In this document: piece by piece, positions 24,185-31,942 of the stretch
Layout: each line of letters starts with the position of its first letter
Position numbering within the stretch: position 1 is the first letter of the stretch
Assembly: GCF_017312725.1 (NCBI RefSeq)
Contig: NZ_BOPO01000026.1
Location: 1 to 39,469, forward strand
Reading direction: 5' to 3'
DNA length: 39,469 nt
DNA from: Actinocatenispora comari
GTDB taxonomy: Bacteria; Actinomycetota; Actinomycetes; Mycobacteriales; Micromonosporaceae
The notes under the pieces: generated by a model
Told to the model about the DNA's origin: nothing
The model's database searches: none
The model's input: the letters and a program-made list of their open reading frames with translations, nothing else
Translations under genes and position numbers: made by a program

Positions 24185-24979
24185 ATGCACCGCGACGAGG
24201 CCGACCGGTCGGCGGATGACGCTCGGCGCGATACCGAGCCCATCCCCGGAATGGCGCATCCCCCACGAAACCGGGCCGACGACCTGCTGGGCGACGGCGA
24301 CTCGCCGCCACCCAGCGGCCGGGCCGACATTCCACCGCCGATCGAAGAACCGGTCGGCGGCTACACCGACACCGACGACTTCGACTCGGCCACCGGGCTG
24401 CCCAACGACGGCCCGCGCCGGGTCACCTCGGTCGAGCCGGAGCCCAGCGCCTATGTCGCGCGCTACCTGTTCCCGACGGAGAAGTACCGCGGGGAGTGGC
24501 GCCGGCACTGGATCCACATCATCGTGCCGATCATCGTGCTGATCGTCGCCACGTTCCTGATGGGCTTCGTCAGCAGCCTGCTCGCCCACTACAAGGCCGA
24601 CATCGCGGTGACGGTCGTGGTGCTGCTGTGGGTGCTGTCGCTCATCTGGGTCGGCTGGCGCACGTTCGACTGGTTCCAGGACAGGTTCATCCTGACCAAC
24701 AAGCGGGTCATGCTGATCAACGGGCTGATCACCCGCAAGGTGGCGATGATGCCGCTGCTGCGGGTCACCGACATGAAATACCAGCAGTCCCCGCTGGGCC
24801 GGATGCTCAACTACGGCACGTTCGTGCTCGAGTCGGCCGGTCAGGACCAGGCGCTGCGCGAGGTGCCGCACCTGCCCAACCCGAACGAGCTCTACCTGCG
24901 CGTGGTCGAGGAGATGTACGAGCCGGAGGCGGTCGAGGCGCGGCTGGGCGAGTCCGAGTCGGACGGCAGCGACGCCTGA
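24185..24979 (+). CDS. Bacterial PH-domain (YdbS-like) membrane protein
   Basis: A 264-residue protein. About 95 polar residues (EPIPGMAHPP ... ATGLPNDGPRR) lead to two TM helices (about 110-131, IIVPIIVLIVATFLMGFVSS; about 138-158, IAVTVVVLLWVLSLIWVGW). A bacterial PH domain (bPH2) follows, with DRFILTNKRVMLINGLITRK and MPLLRVTDMKYQQSPLGRML, and it ends with an acidic tail. The ILTNKRV and RVTDMxYQQS elements are typical of the YdbS/YdbT group, whose role is not settled. The start at 24185 has GAGGG directly adjacent, which is tight; an internal start (ATG 24251) is possible. It follows the 52-residue peptide gene by eight bases. Confidence 0.86.
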   Translation: MHRDEADRSADDARRDTEPIPGMAHPPRNRADDLLGDGDSPPPSGRADIPPPIEEPVGGYTDTDDFDSATGLPNDGPRRVTSVEPEPSAYVARYLFPTEKYRGEWRRHWIHIIVPIIVLIVATFLMGFVSSLLAHYKADIAVTVVVLLWVLSLIWVGWRTFDWFQDRFILTNKRVMLINGLITRKVAMMPLLRVTDMKYQQSPLGRMLNYGTFVLESAGQDQALREVPHLPNPNELYLRVVEEMYEPEAVEARLGESESDGSDA

Positions 24980-25052
24980 CCCCGGTCGGCCGCGGGTGGC
25001 GCCGCGCCGATCGGTACCGACCGGCGCGGGTCGCACCGGCAGAATGAGCGGC

Positions 25053-25931
25053 ATGCGCATCGACCTGCACGTGCACTCCTCGGCCAGCGACGGTACCGAT
25101 TCGCCGGCGGCGCTGCTGGGGCTGGCCGGGCAGGTCGGTCTCGACGTGGTCGCGCTGACCGACCATGACACCACCGCCGGCTGGGCGGAGGCGATCGCCG
25201 CGGTACCGCCGGGGTTGACGCTGGTGCCCGGCATCGAGATCTCGGCCCGCTGGTGGGAGGGGCCGGGCTCGCCGATCGGTCTGCACCTGCTCGCCTACCT
25301 GCCCGACCCGGACGAGCCGGAGCTGGCCGCGGCGCTCGCCGCGGTCCGGCGCAACCGCAGCACCCGCGCGCAGCGGATGGTCGACCTGCTGCGCGCCGGT
25401 GGCATCGACGTCACCTGGGACGAGGTGCTGTCCGACGCGGCCGGTGCGCCGGTCGGCCGGCCGCACCTGGCGCAGGCGTTGATCCGGCGCGGGCTGGTCG
25501 ACACGGTCAGCGAGGCGTTCGCCCCGCAGTGGCTGGGCCAGCAGTTCCGGCTGCCGAAGGACGACCTGGAGGTCTTCGACGCGCTGCGGCTGATCCGCGG
25601 CGCCGGCGGGGTACCGGTGTTCGCGCACCCGCTCGCGCACCGGCGCGGCCGGGTGGTCCCGGACACGGTGATCGCCGAGATGGCCGCGGCGGGACTGGCC
25701 GGGCTGGAGGCCGACCACCCCGACCACGGGCCGGCCGAACGCGATCACGCCCGCCGGCTGGCCACCGAGCTCGGGCTGTTCGTCACCGGCTCCAGCGACT
25801 ACCACGGCAGCAACAAGCCGACCGGGATCGCGGTCGAGCTGACCAGCCCCGCCTCGTACGAGCAGATCCTCGACCAGGCGACCGGCAGCACACCGGTGGC
25901 GAGCCCGGTCACCCCGGACCGCACCGGCTGA
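25053..25931 (+). CDS. PHP-domain metal-dependent phosphoesterase
   Basis: A 292-residue stand-alone PHP protein. The metal ligands are visible: HVHS (His6, His8), TDHDT, PGIEIS, RPHLA, FAHPL and GSSDYHG. The family includes the 3',5'-nucleoside bisphosphate phosphatase/5'-3' exonuclease type (RNase AM, YciV), which is the closest pattern, so it may remove nucleotides from RNA ends or break down pAp. I chose the ATG at 25053 (MRIDLHVHS), the conserved start; ATG 25044 adds three residues. It lies 73 bases after the PH-domain gene on the same strand and 51 bases before marC. Confidence 0.88.
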   Translation: MRIDLHVHSSASDGTDSPAALLGLAGQVGLDVVALTDHDTTAGWAEAIAAVPPGLTLVPGIEISARWWEGPGSPIGLHLLAYLPDPDEPELAAALAAVRRNRSTRAQRMVDLLRAGGIDVTWDEVLSDAAGAPVGRPHLAQALIRRGLVDTVSEAFAPQWLGQQFRLPKDDLEVFDALRLIRGAGGVPVFAHPLAHRRGRVVPDTVIAEMAAAGLAGLEADHPDHGPAERDHARRLATELGLFVTGSSDYHGSNKPTGIAVELTSPASYEQILDQATGSTPVASPVTPDRTG

Positions 25932-25982
25932 ACGTACCGGCGGTCGGGCTGGTATCCGTGGGTGTCGGAGGAGGGGGCGGGG

Positions 25983-26591
25983 ATGGATCTGCAGCTGTTC
26001 GGCACGGCGGTGGTGACGCTGTTCGTCATCGTCGACCCGCCCGGTTCGGTGCCGATCTTCCTCGCGCTGACCCGCAGCATGGACTTCCGCGCCCGCAACA
26101 AGGCCGCGTGGCAGGCGGTGTGGCTGTCGTTCGGGGTGATCGTGGCGTTCGCCGTGGCCGGCGGCCAGATCCTCAAGTACCTCGGCATCTCGCTGCCGGC
26201 GATGCAGGCGGCCGGCGGTCTGCTGTTGCTGCTGGTAGCGCTGGAACTGCTGACCGGCAAGCAGGACGACCCGGACTCGACCGCCACCTCCAACGTCGCC
26301 CTGGTACCGCTGGGCACCCCGCTGCTCGCCGGGCCCGGCGCGATCGTGGCGTCGATCGTGTTCGTCCGGCAGGGCGACGGGATCACCGACTACGTGGCGA
26401 TCGCGGCCGCGATCGTCGCGGTGCACGCCATCATCCTGGGCTTCCTGCGTTTCTCGAACGTCATCGTCCGGGTGCTCAAGCAGGGCGGCATCGAGGTGCT
26501 GACCAGGATCTCCGGTCTGCTGGTCGCCGCGATCGCGGTGCAGCTGATCGCCGACGCGATCGCGAGCTTCGTCCGCCAGTACGGCGGCTGA
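25983..26591 (+). CDS. MarC-family integral membrane protein
   Basis: A 202-residue protein with six hydrophobic helices. The family start is clear: TLFVIVDPPGSVPIFLALTR. It is followed by AGGLLLLLVALELLTGKQ and VPLGTPLLAGPGAI, the conserved PLGTPLLAGPG loop. MarC proteins are named after multiple antibiotic resistance, but the resistance role was not confirmed and their transport substrate is unknown. A GGAGGAGGGGGCGGGG leader precedes the ATG at 25983; an in-frame ATG at 25962 is weaker. Its stop codon directly abuts the stop of the convergent TetR gene (TGATCA). Confidence 0.9.
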   Translation: MDLQLFGTAVVTLFVIVDPPGSVPIFLALTRSMDFRARNKAAWQAVWLSFGVIVAFAVAGGQILKYLGISLPAMQAAGGLLLLLVALELLTGKQDDPDSTATSNVALVPLGTPLLAGPGAIVASIVFVRQGDGITDYVAIAAAIVAVHAIILGFLRFSNVIVRVLKQGGIEVLTRISGLLVAAIAVQLIADAIASFVRQYGG

Positions 26592-27176
26592 TCAGCCGGC
26601 GATCCGGCGCACCATGGCCACCAGCGCGGCGCGCCGACCCGCGGAGGTGTCGGCGTCGGCTCCGGCGGTCATCATCCGCACGATCTGCGGTACCGAGAAC
26701 CACCAGACGGTCAGCGCGACCACGGCGTAGAGCAGGTACGCCGGGTCCTCGCCGGCGGTGAGGGTGCCGCGGCGCTGCGCCCGAGCGAGCGCCGCCACCT
26801 TGCCGGCGTAGTACCGGGTGCGGTCCGTCTCGGCGGGTACCGGTCGGTCGTCGGCCTGCAGCCCCTCCCACTGCATCAGCCGGACCAGGTGCGGGTGCTC
26901 GGCGTGGTAGTCGTAGACCCGCCCGGCGTACTCGCCGAGGTCGTCGGCGAGCTCGTCGCTGAGCGGGACCGCGGCGGCCAGCCGGCCGAGTTCCTGGTCC
27001 AGCACGACGCCGAACAGCTGCTGCTTGTTGCCAAAGTACTGGTAGATGCGCTCCTTGTTGACGCCGGCCGAGCTCGCGATCCGGTCCATTCGGGCGCCGA
27101 CCGGCCCGTACTGCGCGTATTCCTGGACGGCGGCGTCGAGCAGGAGCTGTCGGGTGCGTGCGGTGTCCCAAGCCAT
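26592..27176 (-). CDS. TetR-family regulator
   Basis: A 194-residue TetR regulator. The N-terminal HTH is LLLDAAVQEYAQYGPVGARM (helix 1), DRIASSAGVNKERIYQYFGNKQQLF (recognition region, given in two parts: DRIASSAGVNKERIY, QYFGNKQQLF). The C-terminal ligand domain is generic. A -10-like TATGCT ends six bases before the ATG, so the mRNA may be leaderless. The start at 27176 is the normal one for the family. Two inverted repeats lie in the 103-base gap to the divergent two-TM gene, the classic arrangement of a repressor controlling itself and its neighbour. The inducer is unknown. Confidence 0.9.
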   Translation of the reverse strand: MAWDTARTRQLLLDAAVQEYAQYGPVGARMDRIASSAGVNKERIYQYFGNKQQLFGVVLDQELGRLAAAVPLSDELADDLGEYAGRVYDYHAEHPHLVRLMQWEGLQADDRPVPAETDRTRYYAGKVAALARAQRRGTLTAGEDPAYLLYAVVALTVWWFSVPQIVRMMTAGADADTSAGRRAALVAMVRRIAG

Positions 27177-27196
27177 GCGCCGAGCATACGGCAACT

Positions 27197-27254
27197 CCAA
27201 CTGGCCAGTTGCATTTGCGGTCGAGGTCGTGGCAGTATCCAACCAGCCAGTTGG
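27197..27254. promoter_or_regulatory. Pair of TetR operators in a divergent promoter
   Basis: Site 1 (27197-27212) is CCAACTGGCCAGTTGC; its core CAACTGGCCAGTTG is a perfect palindrome. Site 2 (27239-27254) is CCAACCAGCCAGTTGG, with perfect CCAAC/GTTGG arms. Their centres are 42 bases apart, about four helix turns. Site 1 covers the expected -35 zone of the tetR gene. Site 2 overlaps the TATCCA -10-like hexamer of the two-TM gene. Confidence 0.75.
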
Positions 27255-27279
27255 AATTGCTCGACGAAAAGAGAACGTG

Positions 27280-27552
27280 ATGACCGAGTCGTCCGCCACC
27301 GTCGCCCGCGCCACCTGCCCCGCAGCGCCCACCGCGCCGTCGGTGCACCGGCGCGCGGCGCTGACCTGGATCGCCGTCTACGGCGCCATCACCACGGCGC
27401 AGCTGCTGCTGGGTGACCTGATCGGAGCACTACCGATGCCGCTGCGCACCCTGGTGCTGACCGGGTTGGTGGTGCCGCTGGTGGTCTACGTGCTGGTGCC
27501 GCGGTTGCTGCGGCTCGACGCCGCGGTCACCCGCCGGGGCGCCCGGCGCTGA
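27280..27552 (+). CDS. Small two-TM membrane protein under TetR control
   Basis: A 90-residue protein I cannot assign. After a polar start (TESSATVARATCP), helix 1 covers about 27-48 (ALTWIAVYGAITTAQLLLG) and helix 2 about 56-76 (RTLVLTGLVVPLVVYVLVP), followed by a basic tail. The layout (N-in, short loop, C-in) is common in accessory membrane proteins. It is divergent from the TetR gene, with operators between, so the regulator probably represses it. AAGAGA lies seven bases before the ATG at 27280. No transporter or enzyme follows in the operon, so this small protein itself would be the regulated product. Confidence 0.75.
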   Translation: MTESSATVARATCPAAPTAPSVHRRAALTWIAVYGAITTAQLLLGDLIGALPMPLRTLVLTGLVVPLVVYVLVPRLLRLDAAVTRRGARR

Positions 27553-27681
27553 ACCCGACCGGGCGATGCGATGCGGTGGTCACCGGCCTGCGATGGCGCG
27601 TGGGATCACCCGGTGTGGCGGTGCGGCGATCGGGCCGGATCAGCCGGTGCGCGGTGTGCGGTGTGCGGTGGTCGCGCGGGA

Positions 27682-28026
27682 TCAGGCGGTGCCCTCGGCG
27701 GCGCGCTCCGCTGCGGCGGCCCGGGCGGCGGCGATCGCCTCGGAGCTGCGCCGGCCCAGCCGGGCCGCGCCGGGCACGGTGGCGCTCGGGTCGTCGGCGC
27801 CGGTGACGGTGCCGCGGGACCTGATCACCGCGACGCCGCGCTCCAGGTCGACGCCGCCGGGCGCGTCGTTGCCGATGTCCTGCCGTTTGCTCTTGAGCTC
27901 CTGGATCAGCTCGGTCTGCTTGCGTTTGCCCGGCTGCAACAGGCCAGCCAGCTCACCGAGACCGGCCGCAGCCATCGCGGCCGAGGGTGAGTCGCTGTCG
28001 CCGCGCATCCACTTCAACAGACCCAT
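27682..28026 (-). CDS. DUF6191-like small protein
   Basis: A 114-residue soluble protein. It starts MGLLKWMRG, and the middle LLQPGKRKQTELIQELKSKR, then QDIGNDAPGGVDLERGVAVIR, matches by memory the DUF6191 pattern (ELF.PGRKH...L.R...GD..PGRGPIDL.SG...I). The C-terminus is Ala/Arg-rich. No function is known. A very good GGAGGTG site lies four bases before the ATG at 28026. It is divergent from the RecB-like nuclease gene and convergent with the two-TM gene; the 129 bases between the latter contain GTGCGG-type low-complexity DNA and nothing else I can support. Confidence 0.65.
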   Translation of the reverse strand: MGLLKWMRGDSDSPSAAMAAAGLGELAGLLQPGKRKQTELIQELKSKRQDIGNDAPGGVDLERGVAVIRSRGTVTGADDPSATVPGAARLGRRSSEAIAAARAAAAERAAEGTA

Positions 28027-28208
28027 GGACACCTCCGGAGGGGATCGCCGCCACAGTACTCCACGGGGCGGGCCGGCCGCCTCGCCAGCGCGGGTGGCCT
28101 GGGTGACCCGGCGGTGCCGGACGGCCCGGCTGCGCCGTAACGTCACACCCTGCTGGCAGGATCGAGGCTGTCCGGGTTTGTGGCGTGGCGAGCGGTTGAG
28201 GGGTGCTG

Positions 28209-29117
28209 ATGTCGGAGCAGGTGCGGCCGCGGGCGGCGGTGCCGGAGCAGCTGGCACTGGGTGGGATGCCGGAGAAGCTGTTCGTGTGCACGCCGAGCAA
28301 GCTCGGCGCGTACGAGGACTGTCCGCGCCGCTACCGCTACCAGTACGTGGACCGGCCGCAGCCGCAGAAGGGGCCGCCGTGGGCGCACAACTCGCTCGGC
28401 GCCAGCGTGCACACCGCCCTGAAGAACTGGTACGCGTTGGACGTCGAGGCGCGCACCGTCGAGGCGCTGCCGCGGTTGCTGCGCGCCACCTGGGTCACCG
28501 AGGGCTACCGGGACGGCGCGCAGGAGCGTGCGGCGTTCGACGTGGCGCTGCGCTGGCTGGAGGAGTACGTCGGCACGCTCGATCCGGCCGACGACCCGGT
28601 CGGTGTCGAGCGGGTCGTCGCCACCCGCACCCCGGTGCTCGCCTTCAACGGCCGGGTCGACCGCATCGACCGGCGCGGTGACGAGCTGGTCATCGTCGAC
28701 TACAAGACCGGTCGTGCCCCGCTGACCAGCGACGACGCCCGAGGCTCGCGGGCCCTCGCGCTGTACGCGTTCGCCGCCGAGCGGACCATGCACCGGCGCT
28801 GTCGCAGCGTCGAGCTGCACCACCTGCCGACCGGTTCGGTGGCCGCGCACGAGCACACCGACGAGTCGCTGCGCCGGCACGTGACCCGGGCCGAGGACAC
28901 CGCGCGCGACATCGTCGCGGCGCAGCGCCGGATGGAGGCCGGCGAGGACGCCGACACCGCGTTCCCGACCACGCCGTCGAACCGGTGCTCCTGGTGCGAC
29001 TGGCGGCGGGTGTGCCCGGCCGGGCGGGACGCGGTCGAGCGGGAGCCGTGGTCGTCGGTGCAGCGGGCGCTCGATCCGGCCGACGGCGCCGGCGAATCGA
29101 CCCCCGCGGCCGGCTGA
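28209..29117 (+). CDS. RecB-like PD-(D/E)XK nuclease with probable 4Fe-4S cluster
   Basis: A 302-residue stand-alone nuclease of the PDDEXK_1/RecB-AddB group. Nuclease residues: His68 in SVHTALKNW, Asp151 in GRVDRID, Asp164 and Lys166 in VDYKTG. Four Cys typical of AddB/Cas4-type Fe-S nucleases are present: Cys38 in YEDCPRRYRYQ, and Cys260, Cys263 and Cys269 in CSWCDWRRVCP. No helicase domain is attached. It probably cuts single-stranded or end DNA in repair; this is inference from the family. I chose the ATG at 28209 with GAGGGG five bases upstream over the GTG at 28203. Confidence 0.9.
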   Translation: MSEQVRPRAAVPEQLALGGMPEKLFVCTPSKLGAYEDCPRRYRYQYVDRPQPQKGPPWAHNSLGASVHTALKNWYALDVEARTVEALPRLLRATWVTEGYRDGAQERAAFDVALRWLEEYVGTLDPADDPVGVERVVATRTPVLAFNGRVDRIDRRGDELVIVDYKTGRAPLTSDDARGSRALALYAFAAERTMHRRCRSVELHHLPTGSVAAHEHTDESLRRHVTRAEDTARDIVAAQRRMEAGEDADTAFPTTPSNRCSWCDWRRVCPAGRDAVEREPWSSVQRALDPADGAGESTPAAG

Positions 29118-29203
29118 AAAGCGAGTAATTTTCGGATACGCTGCGCGGCACCGGTGTCGGGAGCGTCCCCGGCAGCGGTGAGCCCGATCGGCGACCGCCC
29201 GCG

Positions 29204-29219
29204 CACCGCCCGGGCGGTG
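29204..29219. promoter_or_regulatory. Perfect 16-base palindrome before the MFS gene
   Basis: CACCGCCCGGGCGGTG lies five bases before the GGAGG ribosome binding site of the MFS gene. It could be an operator or, as RNA, a hairpin that hides the start. A weak promoter (CTGAAA, 17 bases, TACGCT at 29137-29142) stands upstream. Confidence 0.35.
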
Positions 29220-29236
29220 GCGAAACGGAGGCGGCG

Positions 29237-30451
29237 ATGCGGCAGTCGGTCCAGGCTTCGGCGGACGCCGGTGCATACCGGGACCCGGTGACGCGCCGCG
29301 CCGTCGGCGTCGCGTACGCGGTGCAGGGGTTGTGTTTCGCCGCGCTGCTGACCCAGGTGCCGGTGCTGCAGGACAAGTTCGACTTCTCCGACGGCGCGCT
29401 GACCCTGCTGCTGCTCGCCGTGCCGGTGGTGGCCGGGCTGGGCAGCGTGCTGGCCGGCTTCTTCGCCGAGCGGTTCGGCAGCGCGGTGGTGCTGCGCATC
29501 GCCCAGCCGCTGGTCTGCCTGTCGGTCCTCGGCGCCGGCGCGGTCGGCGACCGGCCCCTGCTGTACGGCGTGCTCGCGGTGTTCGGGCTGTCGGTCGGCG
29601 CGGTCGACGCCACCATGAACATGCAGGGCGTCAGCCTGGAACGGCGGTACGGGCGGGCCATCCTCGCCTCGTTCTACGCGGTGTGGAGCGCGGCGGGCAT
29701 CGTCGGCGCGCTCAGTTCGTCGGCGAACGAGCACTGGCACCAAGCGCTGTGGGTCGGGTTCGGGGTGGTCGCGGTGCTCGGCATCGCGGCGTCGGCGGTG
29801 ACCGGTCGCCGGCTGATCCGGCGCGACGCCGAGCGGGCGCTCGCGGTCGACCCGACCGCGGTGCCGGCGGTGCCGTGGCGGCCGATCGTGCTGATCGGCA
29901 TCGGCGTCGCCCTGATGTACGTGGCGGACTCCGCGACGTCCAACTGGAGCGCCGAGTACCTGCGCCGCGGGCTGTCCTCCCCGGCCGAGTTCGCGGCCTG
30001 GGGTTACGCGGTCTACCAGGCGTGCATGGTGCTCGGCCGGCTCGGCGCCGACCAGGCGGCCCGGCGGTGGGGCCCGGTCACCGCGGTACGGGCCGGGGTC
30101 GCGGTCGGCGTGCTCGGCCTGGCGGTGGTGGTCGCCGCGCCCGACACCGCGGTGGCCATCGTCGGCTTCGGCATTCTCGGGTTCGGCCTCAGTGTCGTGG
30201 TGCCGCAGTCGTTCTCGGCCGCCGGCCAGTACGACCCGGCCGGCACCGGGTTGGCCATCGCCCGGGTCAACCTGTTCAACTACGTGGGTTTCCTGGTCGG
30301 TGCGCCGCTGGTCGGCGCCGCCGAGCAGCTGACCACCTGGCGGGTCGGGTTCGCCGTCCCGCTGGTGCTGGTCGCCGCGATCATTCCGCTCGCGACGGCG
30401 TTTCGGCCGGCTCGGCGGCAGTCGGCATCGGCCGTGCCAGTCGGCGAATGA
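29237..30451 (+). CDS. MFS transporter
   Basis: A 404-residue carrier with about 12 TM helices. The first half has AYAVQGLCFAALLTQVPVL and the loop between helices 2 and 3, LAGFFAERFGSAVVLRI, a form of the MFS motif A. VFGLSVGAVDATMNMQG in helix 4-5 and NWSAEYLRRGL after helix 7 are typical of the FucP/YbjJ-like DHA group. The substrate is unknown. A GGAGGCGGCG leader precedes the ATG. The last 71 bases overlap the end of the convergent TetR gene, so the two are probably not expressed at full level together. Confidence 0.88.
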   Translation: MRQSVQASADAGAYRDPVTRRAVGVAYAVQGLCFAALLTQVPVLQDKFDFSDGALTLLLLAVPVVAGLGSVLAGFFAERFGSAVVLRIAQPLVCLSVLGAGAVGDRPLLYGVLAVFGLSVGAVDATMNMQGVSLERRYGRAILASFYAVWSAAGIVGALSSSANEHWHQALWVGFGVVAVLGIAASAVTGRRLIRRDAERALAVDPTAVPAVPWRPIVLIGIGVALMYVADSATSNWSAEYLRRGLSSPAEFAAWGYAVYQACMVLGRLGADQAARRWGPVTAVRAGVAVGVLGLAVVVAAPDTAVAIVGFGILGFGLSVVVPQSFSAAGQYDPAGTGLAIARVNLFNYVGFLVGAPLVGAAEQLTTWRVGFAVPLVLVAAIIPLATAFRPARRQSASAVPVGE

Positions 30452-31028
30452 TGCCGACCAGCGTCTCGCCGTAGCGCCAGCGAAACTCCGGGTCGCTCGG
30501 GTCGGTGCCGAACAGCCGGCGGGCCAGCTGCGGCATGATCACCGGTGCCATCACCATGCCGCGGATCGCGAGCAGCACCGCGGCGGTGTCGACGTCGTCG
30601 GCCAGCTCGCCGCGCTGCTGCCAGGCACGGGCGCGCGGCTCGTCGTCCTCCTCGGCGAGCACGTCCGGTGAGCCGTCGTCGCCGAGGCCGCTCCAGGCGA
30701 TCAGCCGGGCCGGGCACGGATCGGTCAGTCCGGCTGCGAGGTAGCTGAGCACCGCCTGTTCCAGCGGCGTGTCCGGACCGGCGAACTCGTCCTCGCGCTC
30801 CCGCCAGCGGTCGTGCAGGGCGCGGTAGATGCCCTCCTTACCGCCGAAGTAGTAGCTGATCAGCTGCTTGTTGACGCCGGCGCGGGCGGCGATGTCGGCG
30901 ACCTTGGTACCCGCGTACCCGTGCGCGGCGAACTCGTGCAGCGCGGCGTCGAGCAGCAGCCGCTTGGACCGTTCGGCGTCGCGCTGCCGCTCGTCCGGGT
31001 TCGGGGTGCGGCGGGGACCTGCGGGCAT
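30381..31028 (-). CDS. TetR-family regulator
   Basis: A 215-residue TetR protein. The HTH is RLLLDAALHEFAAHGYAGTK and VADIAARAGVNKQLISYYFG, with GGKEGIYRAL completing the helix pair. The C-terminal domain resembles TetR_C_17-like regulators (VLSYLAAGLTDPCPARLIAWSGL). It is divergent from the NmrA-like gene with 89 bases between, including an inverted repeat. AGGA lies nine bases before the ATG. Its 3' end overlaps the MFS gene by 71 bases on the opposite strand. It probably regulates the NmrA-like gene and itself. Confidence 0.88.
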   Translation of the reverse strand: MPAGPRRTPNPDERQRDAERSKRLLLDAALHEFAAHGYAGTKVADIAARAGVNKQLISYYFGGKEGIYRALHDRWREREDEFAGPDTPLEQAVLSYLAAGLTDPCPARLIAWSGLGDDGSPDVLAEEDDEPRARAWQQRGELADDVDTAAVLLAIRGMVMAPVIMPQLARRLFGTDPSDPEFRWRYGETLVGIIRRLARPMPTAAEPAETPSRAE

Positions 31029-31059
31029 GGCGTCATCCTAATCCGCCACCCGGGCTAGT

Positions 31060-31081
31060 TAGTCATCCATCGAGATGATTA
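31060..31081. promoter_or_regulatory. Inverted repeat, probable TetR operator
   Basis: The arms TAGTCATC and GATGATTA flank a 6-base spacer; seven of eight pairs match, with perfect TCATC/GATGA cores. The right arm runs into a -10-like TATGCT (31080-31085) for the NmrA-like gene, which fits repression. Confidence 0.6.
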
Positions 31082-31117
31082 TGCTGGCGGACGAGTTGAT
31101 TAACGAGGGGAGTCACC

Positions 31118-31942
31118 ATGATCGTCGTGACCGGGGCGACCGGCGGAGTCGGTGCCGAGGTAGTGCGTGGGCTCGTCGAGTCCGGCCACCGGGTCCGTGC
31201 CCTGTCCCGCCGCCCGGACGAGCTGACCGTGCCCGCCGGGGTCGAGACCGCCCGCGCCGACCTCGCCGACGCCGACTCGCTCGCCGCGGCGTTCGCCGGC
31301 GGTACCGCCCTGTTCCTGTACTCGACGTTCGGCGATCCGGCGATCCCGGTCGCCGCCGCGAAGGCCGCCGGCATCGAGCGGATCGTGCTGCTGTCCTCGG
31401 CCGCGGTACGAGACGGCGCCGACGACCCGATCGCCCGGCACCACCGCGCCGTGGAGCAGGCGGTCGAGTCGTCCGGCCTGGCCTGGACGCACCTGCGGCC
31501 GGGCGGGTTCGCGAGCAACGCCCGCTGGCTCGCCCCGCAGGTACGGGACGGGGTGGTGCGATTGGCCTACCCCGAGGTCGGCACCGCACCCATCGATCCG
31601 GCGGACATCGCCGCGGTGGCCGTCCGGGCCCTGACCGAGGACGGCCACGCCGGCCGGGCGTACCCGCTGACCGGGCCGGAGTGGCTCACCCAGGCCGACG
31701 AGATCCGCATCCTCGCCGCCGCGCTCGGCGTGCCGCTGCGGGTGGAGCGGGTCGACGCCGAGGCCGAGATCGCCGTGCTCACCGGATCGATCCCGGAGCG
31801 CTTCGCCCGCGGGCGCCTGGAGATCCAGGCGGCCATGGTCGACCGGCCCTCGTACGTGGTCGACACGGTCGAGCGCATCCTCGGCCGTCCGGCCCGGACG
31901 TTCGCCGACTGGGTCGCCGCGCACGTCACCGAGTTCAAGTGA
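31118..31942 (+). CDS. NmrA-like NAD(P)-binding oxidoreductase
   Basis: A 274-residue atypical SDR of the NmrA/SDR_a group. The Rossmann loop VTGATGGVGAEVV is at the N-terminus, followed by RALSRRPDEL, the acidic ARADLAD, and VLLSSAAV where classical SDRs carry the catalytic Ser. The usual SDR Tyr-x-x-x-Lys is replaced by HHRAVEQAV, so it may be a sensor or a quinone/azoreductase-like enzyme (compare QOR2/YtfG). GGGGAG lies six bases before the ATG. Control by the divergent TetR gene is likely. Confidence 0.87.
   Translation: MIVVTGATGGVGAEVVRGLVESGHRVRALSRRPDELTVPAGVETARADLADADSLAAAFAGGTALFLYSTFGDPAIPVAAAKAAGIERIVLLSSAAVRDGADDPIARHHRAVEQAVESSGLAWTHLRPGGFASNARWLAPQVRDGVVRLAYPEVGTAPIDPADIAAVAVRALTEDGHAGRAYPLTGPEWLTQADEIRILAAALGVPLRVERVDAEAEIAVLTGSIPERFARGRLEIQAAMVDRPSYVVDTVERILGRPARTFADWVAAHVTEFK

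Noticed and set aside
27600-27681. Tandem GTGCGG/GTGTGCGG elements
   Set aside because: Short, imperfect and confined to a convergent gap. There is no spacer-repeat pattern for CRISPR and no stable fold I would defend.
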